From Mycolicibacterium vinylchloridicum (GTDB lineage Bacteria; Actinomycetota; Actinomycetes; Mycobacteriales; Mycobacteriaceae), in the NCBI RefSeq assembly GCF_013404075.1, contig NZ_JACBJQ010000040.1, positions 1-52,260 on the forward strand: DNA of 52,260 bases, written 5' to 3'. The notes beneath the pieces were generated by a model. That model searched no databases. It was not told the origin of the DNA and was given only the letters and a program-made list of their open reading frames with translations. Shown one piece after another: positions 6,768 to 15,963 of this stretch (the stretch's first letter is position 1; the number at the start of each line of letters is the position of its first letter). The translations under genes were made by a program, and so were the position numbers.

Positions 6768-8222
6768 ATGCAGACTTCAACCACCCGTAGTGGCTACGAC
6801 ATCGACGACTGGGATGCCGAGGACGTCGAGGCCTGGAACAACGGCGGCTCGAAAATCGCACGCCGCAACCTGATCTGGTCGATTTTCGCCGAGCACGTCG
6901 GATTCTCGGTGTGGTCCATCTGGTCGGTGATGGTGTTGTTCATGCCGCAGAACGTCTATCACATCGACGCCGCGGGGAAGTTCTTCCTCGTCGCCGTCCC
7001 GACCCTCGTGGGCGCCGTGCTGCGGATCCCCTACACGTTCGCCACCGCCCACTTCGGTGGCCGGAACTGGACGATCTTCTCGGCCCTGGCCTTGCTGGTG
7101 CCCACCGCGCTGACGCTGTACTACATGGCGCACCCGGGCACGTCGTACACGACGTTCCTTGTGGTGGCCGCCTTCGCCGGACTGGGCGGCGGAAACTTCG
7201 CCTCGTCGATGACCAACATCAACGCCTTCTATCCGCAGCGATACAAGGGCTGGGCGCTGGGCCTCAACGCCGGCGGCGGCAACATCGGTGTCGCCGTCAT
7301 CCAGCTGGTCGGGTTGCTGGTCATCGCGACCGTCGGCAATCGGTCGCCGCACCTGGTCTGCGCCGTCTACCTGGTGTTGATCGCCCTTGCCGCACTGGGT
7401 GCCGCAGTGTTCATGAACAACCTCACCAACCAGCGCAGCGACGCTCGATCGCTGATCGAGGTTCTTGCACATCGTGATTCGTGGCTGATCTCACTGCTCT
7501 ACATCGGCACCTTCGGCTCGTTCATCGGGTTCGGCTTCGCCTTCGGCCAGGTGCTTCAGATCAACTTCCTGGCCGGGCTTTCGCACGGCGGACCCGTCAC
7601 CCCGGCGATGACCGCCCAGGCATCGCTGCACGCCGCCCAGATCGCGTTCCTCGGGCCGGTGCTCGGCTCGCTGTCCCGGCCGTTCGGCGGTTGGTTGTCC
7701 GACCGCTTCGGCGGCGGCAAGGTCACCCTGTACACCTTCGGGGCGATGATCGCCGCCGCGGCGTGGCTGGTCGCGGCCGGTGAGATCGACGACGCCGCGG
7801 CCGGACCCGCGTCGGGTGCCACGATGGCGGCGTTCATCGCCGGCTTCATCGCCCTGTTCGTGTTGTCCGGCATGGGAAATGGCTCCACCTACAAGATGAT
7901 CCCGTCGATCTTCGAGGCCAAGTCCAAGAGTATGGACCACCTCAGTGCCCAGGAGCGCAGCGCCTGGTCGCTGCGGATGTCCGGCGCGCTGATCGGCATC
8001 GCCGGGGCCATCGGCGCCCTCGGCGGGGTCGGCGTCAACGTCGCCCTGCGGGCCTCCTACCTGTCGCCGGCGAAATCAGCGACGATGGCCTTCTGGGTGT
8101 TCCTCGGCTTCTACGTGCTGTGCGCGATCATCACCTGGGTTGCCTACGTCCGGACCCCCAAGAAGGCGGGAGTCCTGCGCACCGACAACCCGGCGGTCGA
8201 CAGCGCCGCAGCCGCGGCATGA
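6768..8222 (+). CDS. narK: Nitrate/nitrite transporter NarK (MFS)
   Basis: A 484-residue, 12-helix major facilitator of the nitrate/nitrite porter family in the cytoplasmic membrane. Both nitrate signatures are present: GGGNFASSMTNINAFYPQRY (about residues 145-164) and GNGSTYKMIPSIF (about 371-383). A soluble N-terminal stretch of about 35 residues precedes helix 1. The stop codon overlaps the nirB start by 4 bases (ATGA), so import and nitrite reduction are co-translated. It follows nasN by 95 bases with its own candidate promoter. The expected role is nitrate uptake, with nitrite export or exchange also possible for this family. Confidence 0.93.
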   Translation: MQTSTTRSGYDIDDWDAEDVEAWNNGGSKIARRNLIWSIFAEHVGFSVWSIWSVMVLFMPQNVYHIDAAGKFFLVAVPTLVGAVLRIPYTFATAHFGGRNWTIFSALALLVPTALTLYYMAHPGTSYTTFLVVAAFAGLGGGNFASSMTNINAFYPQRYKGWALGLNAGGGNIGVAVIQLVGLLVIATVGNRSPHLVCAVYLVLIALAALGAAVFMNNLTNQRSDARSLIEVLAHRDSWLISLLYIGTFGSFIGFGFAFGQVLQINFLAGLSHGGPVTPAMTAQASLHAAQIAFLGPVLGSLSRPFGGWLSDRFGGGKVTLYTFGAMIAAAAWLVAAGEIDDAAAGPASGATMAAFIAGFIALFVLSGMGNGSTYKMIPSIFEAKSKSMDHLSAQERSAWSLRMSGALIGIAGAIGALGGVGVNVALRASYLSPAKSATMAFWVFLGFYVLCAIITWVAYVRTPKKAGVLRTDNPAVDSAAAAA

Positions 8223-10741
8223 CCGCCGCGGCGCGGACCGTCGTCGTCGTCGGTCACGGGATGGTCGGGCACCGGTTCGTCGAGGCGCTGCGAGACCGAG
8301 ACCGCGACGGGGCGTGGCGGGTGGTCGTGCTGTGCGAGGAACCCACCCCGGCCTACGACCGGGTGGGGTTGTCCTCCTACATCGACGGTTGGGACCGCTC
8401 GACCCTGGCCCTGTCCGGAAACGATTATGCCGGAGATGATCTGGTGGACCTGCGGGTCGGGGAGCCGGCCACCGCGATCGACCGGGACGCCCGTCAGGTC
8501 ATCACATCCGCGGGGGAGCGGATCGGCTACGACGCCTTGGTGCTGGCGACCGGCTCGTACCCGTTCGTGCCGCCGATCCCGGGCAGCGATCTCGAGCGCT
8601 GCTTCGTCTACCGCACGCTTGAGGATCTCGACGCCATCCGGGCGACGGCCTCGGCGGCCCGCCCCGGTGCGGTCGGCATCGTGGTCGGCGGCGGTCTGCT
8701 GGGACTGGAGGCCGCCAACGCGCTGCGTCTGCTGGGCCTGACACCGCATGTGCTGGAACGCTCTCCGAGGCTGATGCCCATTCAGGTCGACGACGGCGGC
8801 GGTGCGCTGCTGAACCGGCTCATCACCGAACTCGGTATCACCGTGCACACCGACGTGGCGTCCACCGAGATCGTCGACACCGGCGATGGCATCACGGTGT
8901 CGCTGTCCAACGACGAGACGCTCGACGGCGCACTGCTGGTGTTCTCCGCAGGTGTGCGCCCCCGCGACGATCTGGCTGCCGACTGCGGTCTGCCCATCGC
9001 CGAGCGCGGCGGCGTGCTGACCGATATCAGCTGTGCCACCTCCGATCCGCGGGTGTTCGCCATCGGTGAGGTCGCCGCGGTCGAGGGCCGCTGCTACGGC
9101 CTGGTCGCGCCCGGTTACACGATGGCCGAGGTGGTGGCGGACCGGCTACTCGGTGGCACCGCCGAATTCCCGGGTGCCGACCTGTCCACCAAACTCAAGC
9201 TGCTCGGTGTCGACGTCGCCAGCTTCGGCGACGCCCATGCCAGCACACCCGGCGCGCTGGAAGTCGTGCTCAATGACGCCGTCAACGCGACCTACGCCAA
9301 ACTCGTGGTTTCCGACGATGTTTCGACGCTGCTGGGCGGGATCCTGGTCGGCGACGCCTCCGCGTACGCCACCCTGCGCCCGATGGTCGGCCGGCCGCTG
9401 CCCGCCGATCCGGCGACACTGATCTCGCCGTCGGGTGCAGAGGTGGGGGTGGGAGCGCTGCCTGACGACGCCCAGATCTGCTCCTGCAACGCCGTGACGA
9501 AGCAGAGCATCTGTGGCGCTATTTCCCAAGGCGCCCATGATGTTCCGGCCATCAAGTGTGCCACTGCGGCCGGAACCTCTTGCGGCAGTTGTATCCCGAT
9601 GCTCAAGCGGCTGCTCGAAGCGCAGGGCGTGGCGATGTCCAAGGCCCTGTGCGAGCACTTCGAGCAGACCCGCGCCGAGCTGTTCCAGATCGTCGCGAGC
9701 ACCGGCATCCGCACCTTCTCGGCCCTGATCGGCGAGTACGGCACCGGAACCGGTTGCGACATCTGCAAGCCTGTGGTGGCTTCGATCCTGGCGTCCACCA
9801 GCTCCGACCACATCCTCGACGACGAGACGGCCGGCCTGCAGGACACCAACGACCACTTCCTGGCCAACATCCAGCGCAACGGCACGTATTCGGTGGTGCC
9901 CAGGCTGCCCGGCGGCGAAGTCACGCCGGAGAAGCTGATGGTGATTGCCGAGGTGGCCCGGGACTTCAACCTCTACACCAAGATCACCGGCGGCCAGCGC
10001 ATCGACCTGTTCGGTGCGCGCGTCGAACAGCTGCCGCTGATCTGGAAGCGACTGGTGGACGCCGGCATGGAATCGGGCCACGCGTACGGCAAGTCGCTAC
10101 GGACGGTCAAGAGCTGTGTCGGCTCGACGTGGTGCCGCTACGGGGTGCAGGACTCGGTGGCGATGGCCGTGGACCTCGAATTGCGTTATCGCGGGCTCCG
10201 TTCGCCGCACAAGATCAAGATGGGCGTGTCGGGCTGCCAGCGCGAATGCGCGGAAGCGCGCGGCAAGGACGTCGGCGTCATCGCCACCGAGAAGGGCTGG
10301 AACCTCTACGTCGGCGGGAACGGAGGCGCCACCCCCAAGCATGCGCAACTGCTGGCCGGTGATCTGGACTCCGAAACCCTGGTCCGCTACATCGATCGCT
10401 ACCTGATGTTCTACATCCGCACCGCGGACCGACTGCAGCGCACCGCGGTGTGGCAGGAGACCATCGAAGGTGGGCTCGATCATATCAGGGCAGTGGTGTG
10501 TGAGGACTCGCTGGGCATCGCCGATGACCTGGACGCCGCGATGGCGCGGCATGTCGAGGGGTACTCCGACGAGTGGGCAGGCGTACTGAACGACCAGCAG
10601 AAACTCTCGCGCTTCGTATCGTTCGTCAACGCGCCCGGAGAGCCCGATCCGACGGTGGTCTTCGACGAAACCGGGCCGCGCAAGGTACCGCTGCTGCTGG
10701 GCATCCCGAGCGTCGTCAACGCGGCCGAAAGCCGCCCGTAA
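8219..10741 (+). CDS. nirB: Assimilatory nitrite reductase (NADH), large subunit
   Basis: An 840-residue cytosolic enzyme that reduces nitrite to ammonium with NAD(P)H. The FAD-binding motif is GHGMVGHRF (residues 12-20), and the NAD motif GGGLLGLEAANAL lies near residues 156-168. A BFD-like [2Fe-2S] domain carries Cys421, Cys423, Cys455 and Cys458. The siroheme/[4Fe-4S] site is C-X5-C (Cys633, Cys639) plus C-X3-C (Cys673, Cys677). All cofactor ligands are intact and the length is normal for the family. The start is fixed by ATGA overlap with narK. nirD follows after 48 bases. Confidence 0.96.
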   Translation: MTAAARTVVVVGHGMVGHRFVEALRDRDRDGAWRVVVLCEEPTPAYDRVGLSSYIDGWDRSTLALSGNDYAGDDLVDLRVGEPATAIDRDARQVITSAGERIGYDALVLATGSYPFVPPIPGSDLERCFVYRTLEDLDAIRATASAARPGAVGIVVGGGLLGLEAANALRLLGLTPHVLERSPRLMPIQVDDGGGALLNRLITELGITVHTDVASTEIVDTGDGITVSLSNDETLDGALLVFSAGVRPRDDLAADCGLPIAERGGVLTDISCATSDPRVFAIGEVAAVEGRCYGLVAPGYTMAEVVADRLLGGTAEFPGADLSTKLKLLGVDVASFGDAHASTPGALEVVLNDAVNATYAKLVVSDDVSTLLGGILVGDASAYATLRPMVGRPLPADPATLISPSGAEVGVGALPDDAQICSCNAVTKQSICGAISQGAHDVPAIKCATAAGTSCGSCIPMLKRLLEAQGVAMSKALCEHFEQTRAELFQIVASTGIRTFSALIGEYGTGTGCDICKPVVASILASTSSDHILDDETAGLQDTNDHFLANIQRNGTYSVVPRLPGGEVTPEKLMVIAEVARDFNLYTKITGGQRIDLFGARVEQLPLIWKRLVDAGMESGHAYGKSLRTVKSCVGSTWCRYGVQDSVAMAVDLELRYRGLRSPHKIKMGVSGCQRECAEARGKDVGVIATEKGWNLYVGGNGGATPKHAQLLAGDLDSETLVRYIDRYLMFYIRTADRLQRTAVWQETIEGGLDHIRAVVCEDSLGIADDLDAAMARHVEGYSDEWAGVLNDQQKLSRFVSFVNAPGEPDPTVVFDETGPRKVPLLLGIPSVVNAAESRP

Positions 10742-10789
10742 CAGCTGTGAAACACGACCCCTCTATCAAGGTCTTGGAGGCTTGAAACC

Positions 10790-11155
10790 ATGACACTTCT
10801 TGCGGACACCCGCGCCGGGCTCGACCTGGATGGCTGGACGCCCGCGTGCTCGCGCAGTGTGCTGCTGCCCGGGCGTGGCGTGGCGGTGCTGCTGCCCGAC
10901 GGCGCACAGGCCGCGCTCTTCCTGCTGGCCGACGGAACGCTGCACGCTGTCGGCAACATCGACCCCTTCGGTCGTGCCGCGGTGATGTCGCGTGGCATCG
11001 TCGGGGACCGGCGCGGCGAGCCCACTGTGGCGTCACCGTTGCTCAAGCAGGTGTTCTCTCTTGTCGATGGTCGGTGCCTCGACGACGAGTCACACGCGCT
11101 GCCGGTTTACGACGTCAGGGTGGTTGATGGATTCGTCGAGATCAGAAGTAGCTGA
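10790..11155 (+). CDS. nirD: Nitrite reductase small subunit NirD
   Basis: A 121-residue Rieske-fold subunit of the NADH nitrite reductase. It carries the usual NirD core (HAVGNIDPFGRAAVMSRGIV, then LLKQVFSLVDGRCLDD) but lacks the Cys-His pairs of true Rieske proteins, as is normal for NirD, so it binds no cluster. A clear GGAGG lies at 10775-10779 before the ATG. The 3' end overlaps the nnaR start by 29 bases, so translation of the regulator is probably tied to this gene. Confidence 0.93.
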   Translation: MTLLADTRAGLDLDGWTPACSRSVLLPGRGVAVLLPDGAQAALFLLADGTLHAVGNIDPFGRAAVMSRGIVGDRRGEPTVASPLLKQVFSLVDGRCLDDESHALPVYDVRVVDGFVEIRSS

Positions 11156-12272
11156 CCCGTTAGCCGGCTTCACCGTCGGGGTAACCGCAGCGCGCCGGGC
11201 AGAGGAACTCATCACGCTCCTCGAGCGTCGTGGCGCCTCCGTCGTGCACGCCCCGGCGATCCGGATCGTGCCACTCGTCGATGATGTCGAGTTGCGCCGG
11301 GTGACCACACAGCTCATCGAGCAGCCTCCGGACCTGGTCGTGGTGACCACCGGGATCGGGTTTCGCGGCTGGATCGAGGCCGCCCACGGCTGGGACGTCT
11401 CCGACGAGCTGACCGCCGCGCTGGACTCCGTGCGAATTCTGGCTCGCGGGCCCAAGGCTCGCGGTGCAGTGCGTCAGGCCGGGCTGTGCGAGGAGTGGAG
11501 CCCGGAGTCGGAATCCTCGGTGGAAGTGCTGGAGCGCCTGCTGTCCGAGGGCGTGGACGGTCTGCGCATCGCCGTGCAGCTGCACGGCGCGGCCAGTGAG
11601 TGGGAGCCCGACACCGACATCTGTGAAGCGCTCACGCGGGCCGGCGCCTACGTGGTCAAGGTCCCGGTCTACCGCTGGGAGGCGCCGGAGGATTCCCGCC
11701 GCGTCGATGCGCTGATCGCGGCGATCGTCGGCGCCGACGTGGATGCGGTGAGCTTCACCAGCGCACCCGCTGTTGCGGCCATGCTGGAACGTGCGAAAGC
11801 CCTTGGCGCGCTGCAATGTCTGATCAATGCGCTGCGCAACGATGTCGCCGTGTTCTGCGTCGGCCCGGTCACCGCCACCCCGCTGACCCGGCTCGGAATC
11901 GACGCCCGCTATCCGCAGCGTTACCGGCTGGGTGCGTTGGCCCGGTTGATCACCGACGAATTGCCCTGCCTGGCCAAGAAGTACAGTGCGGGCGGGCACG
12001 AGATCAGTGTCCGCAGTGCCAGTGTCGAGGTGGACGGCGAGCTCAAGGTGCTGCCGCCGGCCGCGATGGCGTTGCTGCGCAGGCTGTTGGTGGCGCCGGG
12101 GCTGGTGGTGTCACGGGAGGAACTACTGGCCCAACTGCCCGGCGGCGGCGACGACACCCACGCGGTCGAGACCGCGATGGCCCGGCTGCGCTCGGCGCTG
12201 GCCGCCCCCCGTGTCGTCCAGACTGTCGTGAAGCGGGGATACCGACTGGCGCTGGACTCCGCCTCGACATGA
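11127..12272 (+). CDS. nnaR: NnaR: HemD-like plus winged-helix regulator of nitrate/nitrite assimilation
   Basis: A 381-residue two-domain protein. Residues ~8-255 resemble uroporphyrinogen-III synthase (FTVGVTAARRAEELITLLER near the start, VCVGPVTA-type segment FCVGPVTATPLTRLGI later). Residues ~285-378 are an OmpR/PhoB-type winged helix (LPPAAMALLRRLLVAPGLVV, VETAMARLRSAL, TVVKRGYRL). There is no phospho-receiver domain. The architecture matches NnaR, known in Streptomyces and M. smegmatis as needed for growth on nitrate or nitrite. Its position in the nir operon supports this. Whether the HemD part still makes uroporphyrinogen III or only senses a tetrapyrrole is unknown. Start ATG 11127 lies inside nirD and has AGGGTGG upstream. 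Confidence 0.85.
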   Translation: MDSSRSEVADPLAGFTVGVTAARRAEELITLLERRGASVVHAPAIRIVPLVDDVELRRVTTQLIEQPPDLVVVTTGIGFRGWIEAAHGWDVSDELTAALDSVRILARGPKARGAVRQAGLCEEWSPESESSVEVLERLLSEGVDGLRIAVQLHGAASEWEPDTDICEALTRAGAYVVKVPVYRWEAPEDSRRVDALIAAIVGADVDAVSFTSAPAVAAMLERAKALGALQCLINALRNDVAVFCVGPVTATPLTRLGIDARYPQRYRLGALARLITDELPCLAKKYSAGGHEISVRSASVEVDGELKVLPPAAMALLRRLLVAPGLVVSREELLAQLPGGGDDTHAVETAMARLRSALAAPRVVQTVVKRGYRLALDSAST

Positions 12273-12958
12273 CACGACAACTGGTCCTGGTTGCCCATGG
12301 CACCCGAAATCCTTTGGGGCTGAACACCATCACCGAGATCGCGGCGGCTGTCGCGGAGCATGTCGGCCCGGTGCGCACCGCGTTCGTCGACGTGCTCGGG
12401 CCCAATCCCCGTGAGGTGCTCGAGAACACGGTGGGCCCCGCTGTTGTCGTACCCGCGTTCCTGGCGTCGGGTTATCACGTCAATGCCGACCTGCCGGCCC
12501 GGGTGGCCGAGAGCGGTCACCGGGACGTCACCGTCACCCCGGCGCTGGGGCCCGACCCGGTGCTTGCCCGGATCATGCTCGGGCGCCTGCTCGAGGCCGG
12601 CTGGTCACCCGGCGACCCGGTGGTGATGGCCGCGGCCGGATCGTCGGATCCCGCGGCCCGCGCAGAACTGACGGAGGCGGCCGGACTCCTGGCCGAGCTG
12701 GTGGGGGAGGTGCACCTCGGCTTCGTCGCAACCGGTGCGCCGACCGTCGCCGATATCGTCGGCCGGCTCGCAACGGCGGGGCGGCGGGTGTTCATCGCCT
12801 CCTACCTGCTCGCGCCCGGGGTGTTCCACACCAAACTGGGGCGGTGCGGCGCACACGCCGTGACCGAGCCGCTGGGAGCGCACCCCGATCTGGTGGCGCT
12901 GCTTGCTCATCGCTTCATGGCCGATTCCCTGATTCCCCGTGCAAGGTGGCACCATTGA
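12269..12958 (+). CDS. Sirohydrochlorin chelatase-like (CbiX/SirB) protein
   Basis: A 229-residue CbiX/SirB-type protein with two half-domains. The N-terminal LVAHGTRNP holds the probable catalytic histidine, and the segment ASGYHVNADLPARV is the second metal-site motif of the family. Such enzymes insert Fe2+ or Co2+ into sirohydrochlorin. In a nitrite reductase operon, iron for NirB siroheme is the natural reading. It overlaps nnaR by ATGA. M. tuberculosis has the same NnaR-chelatase pair next to a narK gene (Rv0260c-Rv0259c, from memory). The metal used is inferred. Confidence 0.8.
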   Translation: MTRQLVLVAHGTRNPLGLNTITEIAAAVAEHVGPVRTAFVDVLGPNPREVLENTVGPAVVVPAFLASGYHVNADLPARVAESGHRDVTVTPALGPDPVLARIMLGRLLEAGWSPGDPVVMAAAGSSDPAARAELTEAAGLLAELVGEVHLGFVATGAPTVADIVGRLATAGRRVFIASYLLAPGVFHTKLGRCGAHAVTEPLGAHPDLVALLAHRFMADSLIPRARWHH

Positions 12959-12961
12959 GCG

Positions 12962-14242
12962 GTGTCCGCCGAACTGAGCCAGCACCGACTGTCAGCGCCG
13001 CTTTCCGCGGCTGACATCGATGAGGCTGCTCAGCGAATTTCCGGCGTGGTCACTCGTAGCCCGCTGCAGCACAGCGACCGGCTCTCGCAGGCCACCGGCG
13101 CGCAGGTGTACCTCAAGCGTGAGGACCTGCAGAGTGTGCGGTCCTACAAGGTGCGGGGCGCCTACAACCTGCTGCGACAGCTCTCCGAGCAGGAGCTGGC
13201 CGCCGGGGTGGTCTGCTCCTCGGCAGGTAACCATGCCCAGGGGTTTGCGCTGGCCTGCCGCTCGATGGGCGTGCACGGCCGGGTCTACGTGCCGGCCAAG
13301 ACCCCCAAGCAGAAGCGTGACCGCATCCGCTATCACGGCGGGGAGTTCATCGAGCTGATCGTCGGCGGCAGCACCTACGACCTGGCCGCCGACGCCGCGC
13401 TGGAGGATGTCGCGCGCACCGGCGCCACGCTCGTCCCGCCGTTCGACGATCCGCGCACGATGGCCGGTCAGGGCACCATCGCGGTGGAGATCCTCGACCA
13501 GCTCGACGGCGAGCCGGACCTGGTGGTCGTGCCGGTCGGCGGCGGCGGGTGCATCGCCGGGATCACCACCTACCTTGCCGAGCGGACGGCGAACACCGCG
13601 GTGCTCGGCGTCGAGCCCGCCGGCGCGGCGTCGATGATCGCGGCGCTGGCCGCCGGCGGTCCGGTCACCCTGGAGCACGTCGACCAGTTCGTCGACGGGG
13701 CGGCGGTCAAGCAGGTCGGCGCGCTGACTTATCAGGCGCTGGCCGCGGCCGGGGACATGGTGTCGGTCACCACCGTCGACGAGGGTGCGGTCTGCACGGC
13801 GATGCTCGACCTGTATCAGAACGAGGGCATCATCGCCGAGCCCGCGGGGGCGCTGTCGGTGGCGGGACTGCTGGAGGCCGATGTCGAGCCGGGGTCGACG
13901 GTGGTATGCCTGATCTCCGGTGGCAACAACGACGTGTCGCGCTACGGCGAGGTGCTCGAGCGGTCACTGGTCCACCTGGGGCTCAAGCACTACTTCCTGG
14001 TCGACTTCCCGCAGGAGCCCGGCGCGCTACGCCGGTTCCTCGACGAGGTGCTCGGCCCGAACGACGACATCACGCTGTTCGAGTACGTCAAGCGCAACAA
14101 CCGCGAGACCGGTGAGGCGCTGGTCGGTGTCGAACTCGGCTCCGCGACCGGGCTGGACGGGCTGCGAGCCCGGATGGCCGCCTCAGGTATCCACGTCGAG
14201 GCGCTCGAACCCGGCTCGCCGGCGTATCGGTATCTCACCTAG
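12962..14242 (+). CDS. ilvA: Threonine ammonia-lyase (threonine dehydratase), biosynthetic
   Basis: A 426-residue PLP enzyme that converts threonine to 2-oxobutanoate and ammonia, the first step to isoleucine. Lys63 in SYKVRGAYN would bind PLP. SSAGNHAQG and the glycine loop GGGGCIAG are intact. A single ACT-like regulatory domain follows (HYFLVDFPQEPGALRRF), as in short actinobacterial IlvA. The GTG start is only 3 bases after the chelatase gene and no clear TANNNT box was found just before it, so ilvA may be read with the nitrogen operon. Its stop shares the bases CTAG with the convergent treZ stop. Confidence 0.95.
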   Translation: MSAELSQHRLSAPLSAADIDEAAQRISGVVTRSPLQHSDRLSQATGAQVYLKREDLQSVRSYKVRGAYNLLRQLSEQELAAGVVCSSAGNHAQGFALACRSMGVHGRVYVPAKTPKQKRDRIRYHGGEFIELIVGGSTYDLAADAALEDVARTGATLVPPFDDPRTMAGQGTIAVEILDQLDGEPDLVVVPVGGGGCIAGITTYLAERTANTAVLGVEPAGAASMIAALAAGGPVTLEHVDQFVDGAAVKQVGALTYQALAAAGDMVSVTTVDEGAVCTAMLDLYQNEGIIAEPAGALSVAGLLEADVEPGSTVVCLISGGNNDVSRYGEVLERSLVHLGLKHYFLVDFPQEPGALRRFLDEVLGPNDDITLFEYVKRNNRETGEALVGVELGSATGLDGLRARMAASGIHVEALEPGSPAYRYLT

Positions 14243-15963
14243 CTCGTCCGCGTCACCACCACCGAGTGCGCGGGCAGCCGCGCGCCGTGCACGCCGGCCT
14301 CGGGTTCACCCCAGGCCAGCAGCACCTCACCGGCGACGGGCACAGTCGCCGGTTGCTCGCCGAGATTGCAGGCGATCGCAATTGCGCCGCGTCGCATCAC
14401 GATCCAGCGCTCGTCCTCGTCGTAGTCGATCACCAGGTCGGTCAGCCACGGGTCGGCCATGTCGGGTTCGTTGTCGCGCAACGCGATCAATCCGCGGTAG
14501 AACGCCAGTAACCGGGCGTGCTCACCCCCGCCGAGCTCGTCCCAGTCCAGCTTGGAGCGCAGGAACGTCTGCGGGTCCTGCGGATCGGGCACATCGTCGG
14601 CGTTCCAGCCGTGGTCGGCGAACTCCGACTTGCGGCCCTCCGCGGTCGCTTTGGCCAGCTCTGGTTCGGGATGGGAGCTGAAGAACTGGAACGGCCGGCA
14701 CGATCCCCATTCCTCGCCCATGAAGAGCATTGCGGTATAGGGCGATCCGAGAGCAAGTGCCGCCTTGACGGCGAGCTGGCCGAAGTCCAGATTCTGCGAC
14801 GGCCGGTCGCCGACCGCCCGATTGCCGACCTGATCGTGGGTCGTGGTGTAGGCCATCAGCCGGGTGGCCGGAATCAGCGCCTTGTCCAGCGGCCTGCCGT
14901 GCCTGCGGTGGCGGAACGACGAGTAGGTGCCGGCGTGGAAGTACCCGTTCTGCAGTGTGGTCGCCAGCGTGGCCATCGAGCCGAAATCGGCGTAGTAGCC
15001 TTGCCGCTCACCGGACACCGCGGTGTGGATGGCGTGATGGATATCGTCGTCCCACTGGGCGGTCAGGCCGTAGCCGCCGCGGTCCCGCGGGGTGATGAGC
15101 CGCGGATCGTTGAGGTCACTCTCGGCGATCAGCGACAGTGGCCGGCCCAGAACCGCTGACAGCGCGTCGGTTTCGGCCGACAGCTCCTCGAGGATGTGGA
15201 TCGCGGTGTTGTCGACGAGCGCGTGAACGGCATCGAGTCGCAGGCCGTCGGCGTGGAAGTCGCGCATCCAGCGCAGCGCGCAGTCGATGATGTAGCGCCG
15301 CACCTCGTCGGCGTCCGGCCCGGCCAGGTTGACGCCCTCGCCCCACGGATTGCTCACGGCGGACAGGTACGGCCCGAACCGGGGCAGGTAATTGCCCGAC
15401 GGCCCGAAATGGTTGAACACCGCATCGATCAACACCCCGAGCCCGCGGGCGTGACAAGCTTCGACCAGACGCACCAAACCGTCAGGGCCGCCATAGGGTT
15501 CGTGCACGGCATACCACAACACCCCGTCGTAGCCCCAGCCGTGGCTGCCGTTGAAGGCGTTGACGGGCATCAGCTGGACGAAGTCGACACCCAAGTCCGC
15601 CAGGTAGTCCAACTTCTCGATGGCGGACTCGAAGGTGCCGTCGGCGGTGAACGTGCCGGTGTGCAGCTCGTAGATCACCGCGCCCTCGATCGAGCGCCCG
15701 GCCCACTGCTGATCGTTCCACCGCACCGCCGAGGCGTCCCAGAGTTGGGAGCGCTCGTGCACGCCGTCGGGCTGACGAGCCGACCGCGGATCCGGCAGGA
15801 CGGCCGGATCATCGTCCAGGACGAAGCCGTACCGGGCATCCGGCGGGCAGTCGACGTCGGCGCGCCACCAGCCGTCGTCACCGGCAGACATCTCGTGCAG
15901 CTGCCCGCCGACATCGAGGCGCACCAGTTTGGGCAGCGGCGCCCACACCGCGAATTCAGGCAT
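14239..15963 (-). CDS. treZ: Maltooligosyl trehalose trehalohydrolase
   Basis: A 574-residue GH13 enzyme that releases trehalose from maltooligosyl trehalose. An N-terminal beta domain (EFAVWAPLPKLVRLDV) is followed by the (beta/alpha)8 barrel. The nucleophile region is DGLRLDAVHAL, the acid region LIAESDLNDPR, and the third acid lies near TTTHDQVGNR. Start ATG 15963 (MPEFAVWAP) fits the family better than the 7-residue longer frame. It overlaps the end of treY by 8 bases and is last in the treX-treY-treZ order. Confidence 0.95.
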   Translation of the reverse strand: MPEFAVWAPLPKLVRLDVGGQLHEMSAGDDGWWRADVDCPPDARYGFVLDDDPAVLPDPRSARQPDGVHERSQLWDASAVRWNDQQWAGRSIEGAVIYELHTGTFTADGTFESAIEKLDYLADLGVDFVQLMPVNAFNGSHGWGYDGVLWYAVHEPYGGPDGLVRLVEACHARGLGVLIDAVFNHFGPSGNYLPRFGPYLSAVSNPWGEGVNLAGPDADEVRRYIIDCALRWMRDFHADGLRLDAVHALVDNTAIHILEELSAETDALSAVLGRPLSLIAESDLNDPRLITPRDRGGYGLTAQWDDDIHHAIHTAVSGERQGYYADFGSMATLATTLQNGYFHAGTYSSFRHRRHGRPLDKALIPATRLMAYTTTHDQVGNRAVGDRPSQNLDFGQLAVKAALALGSPYTAMLFMGEEWGSCRPFQFFSSHPEPELAKATAEGRKSEFADHGWNADDVPDPQDPQTFLRSKLDWDELGGGEHARLLAFYRGLIALRDNEPDMADPWLTDLVIDYDEDERWIVMRRGAIAIACNLGEQPATVPVAGEVLLAWGEPEAGVHGARLPAHSVVVTRTS

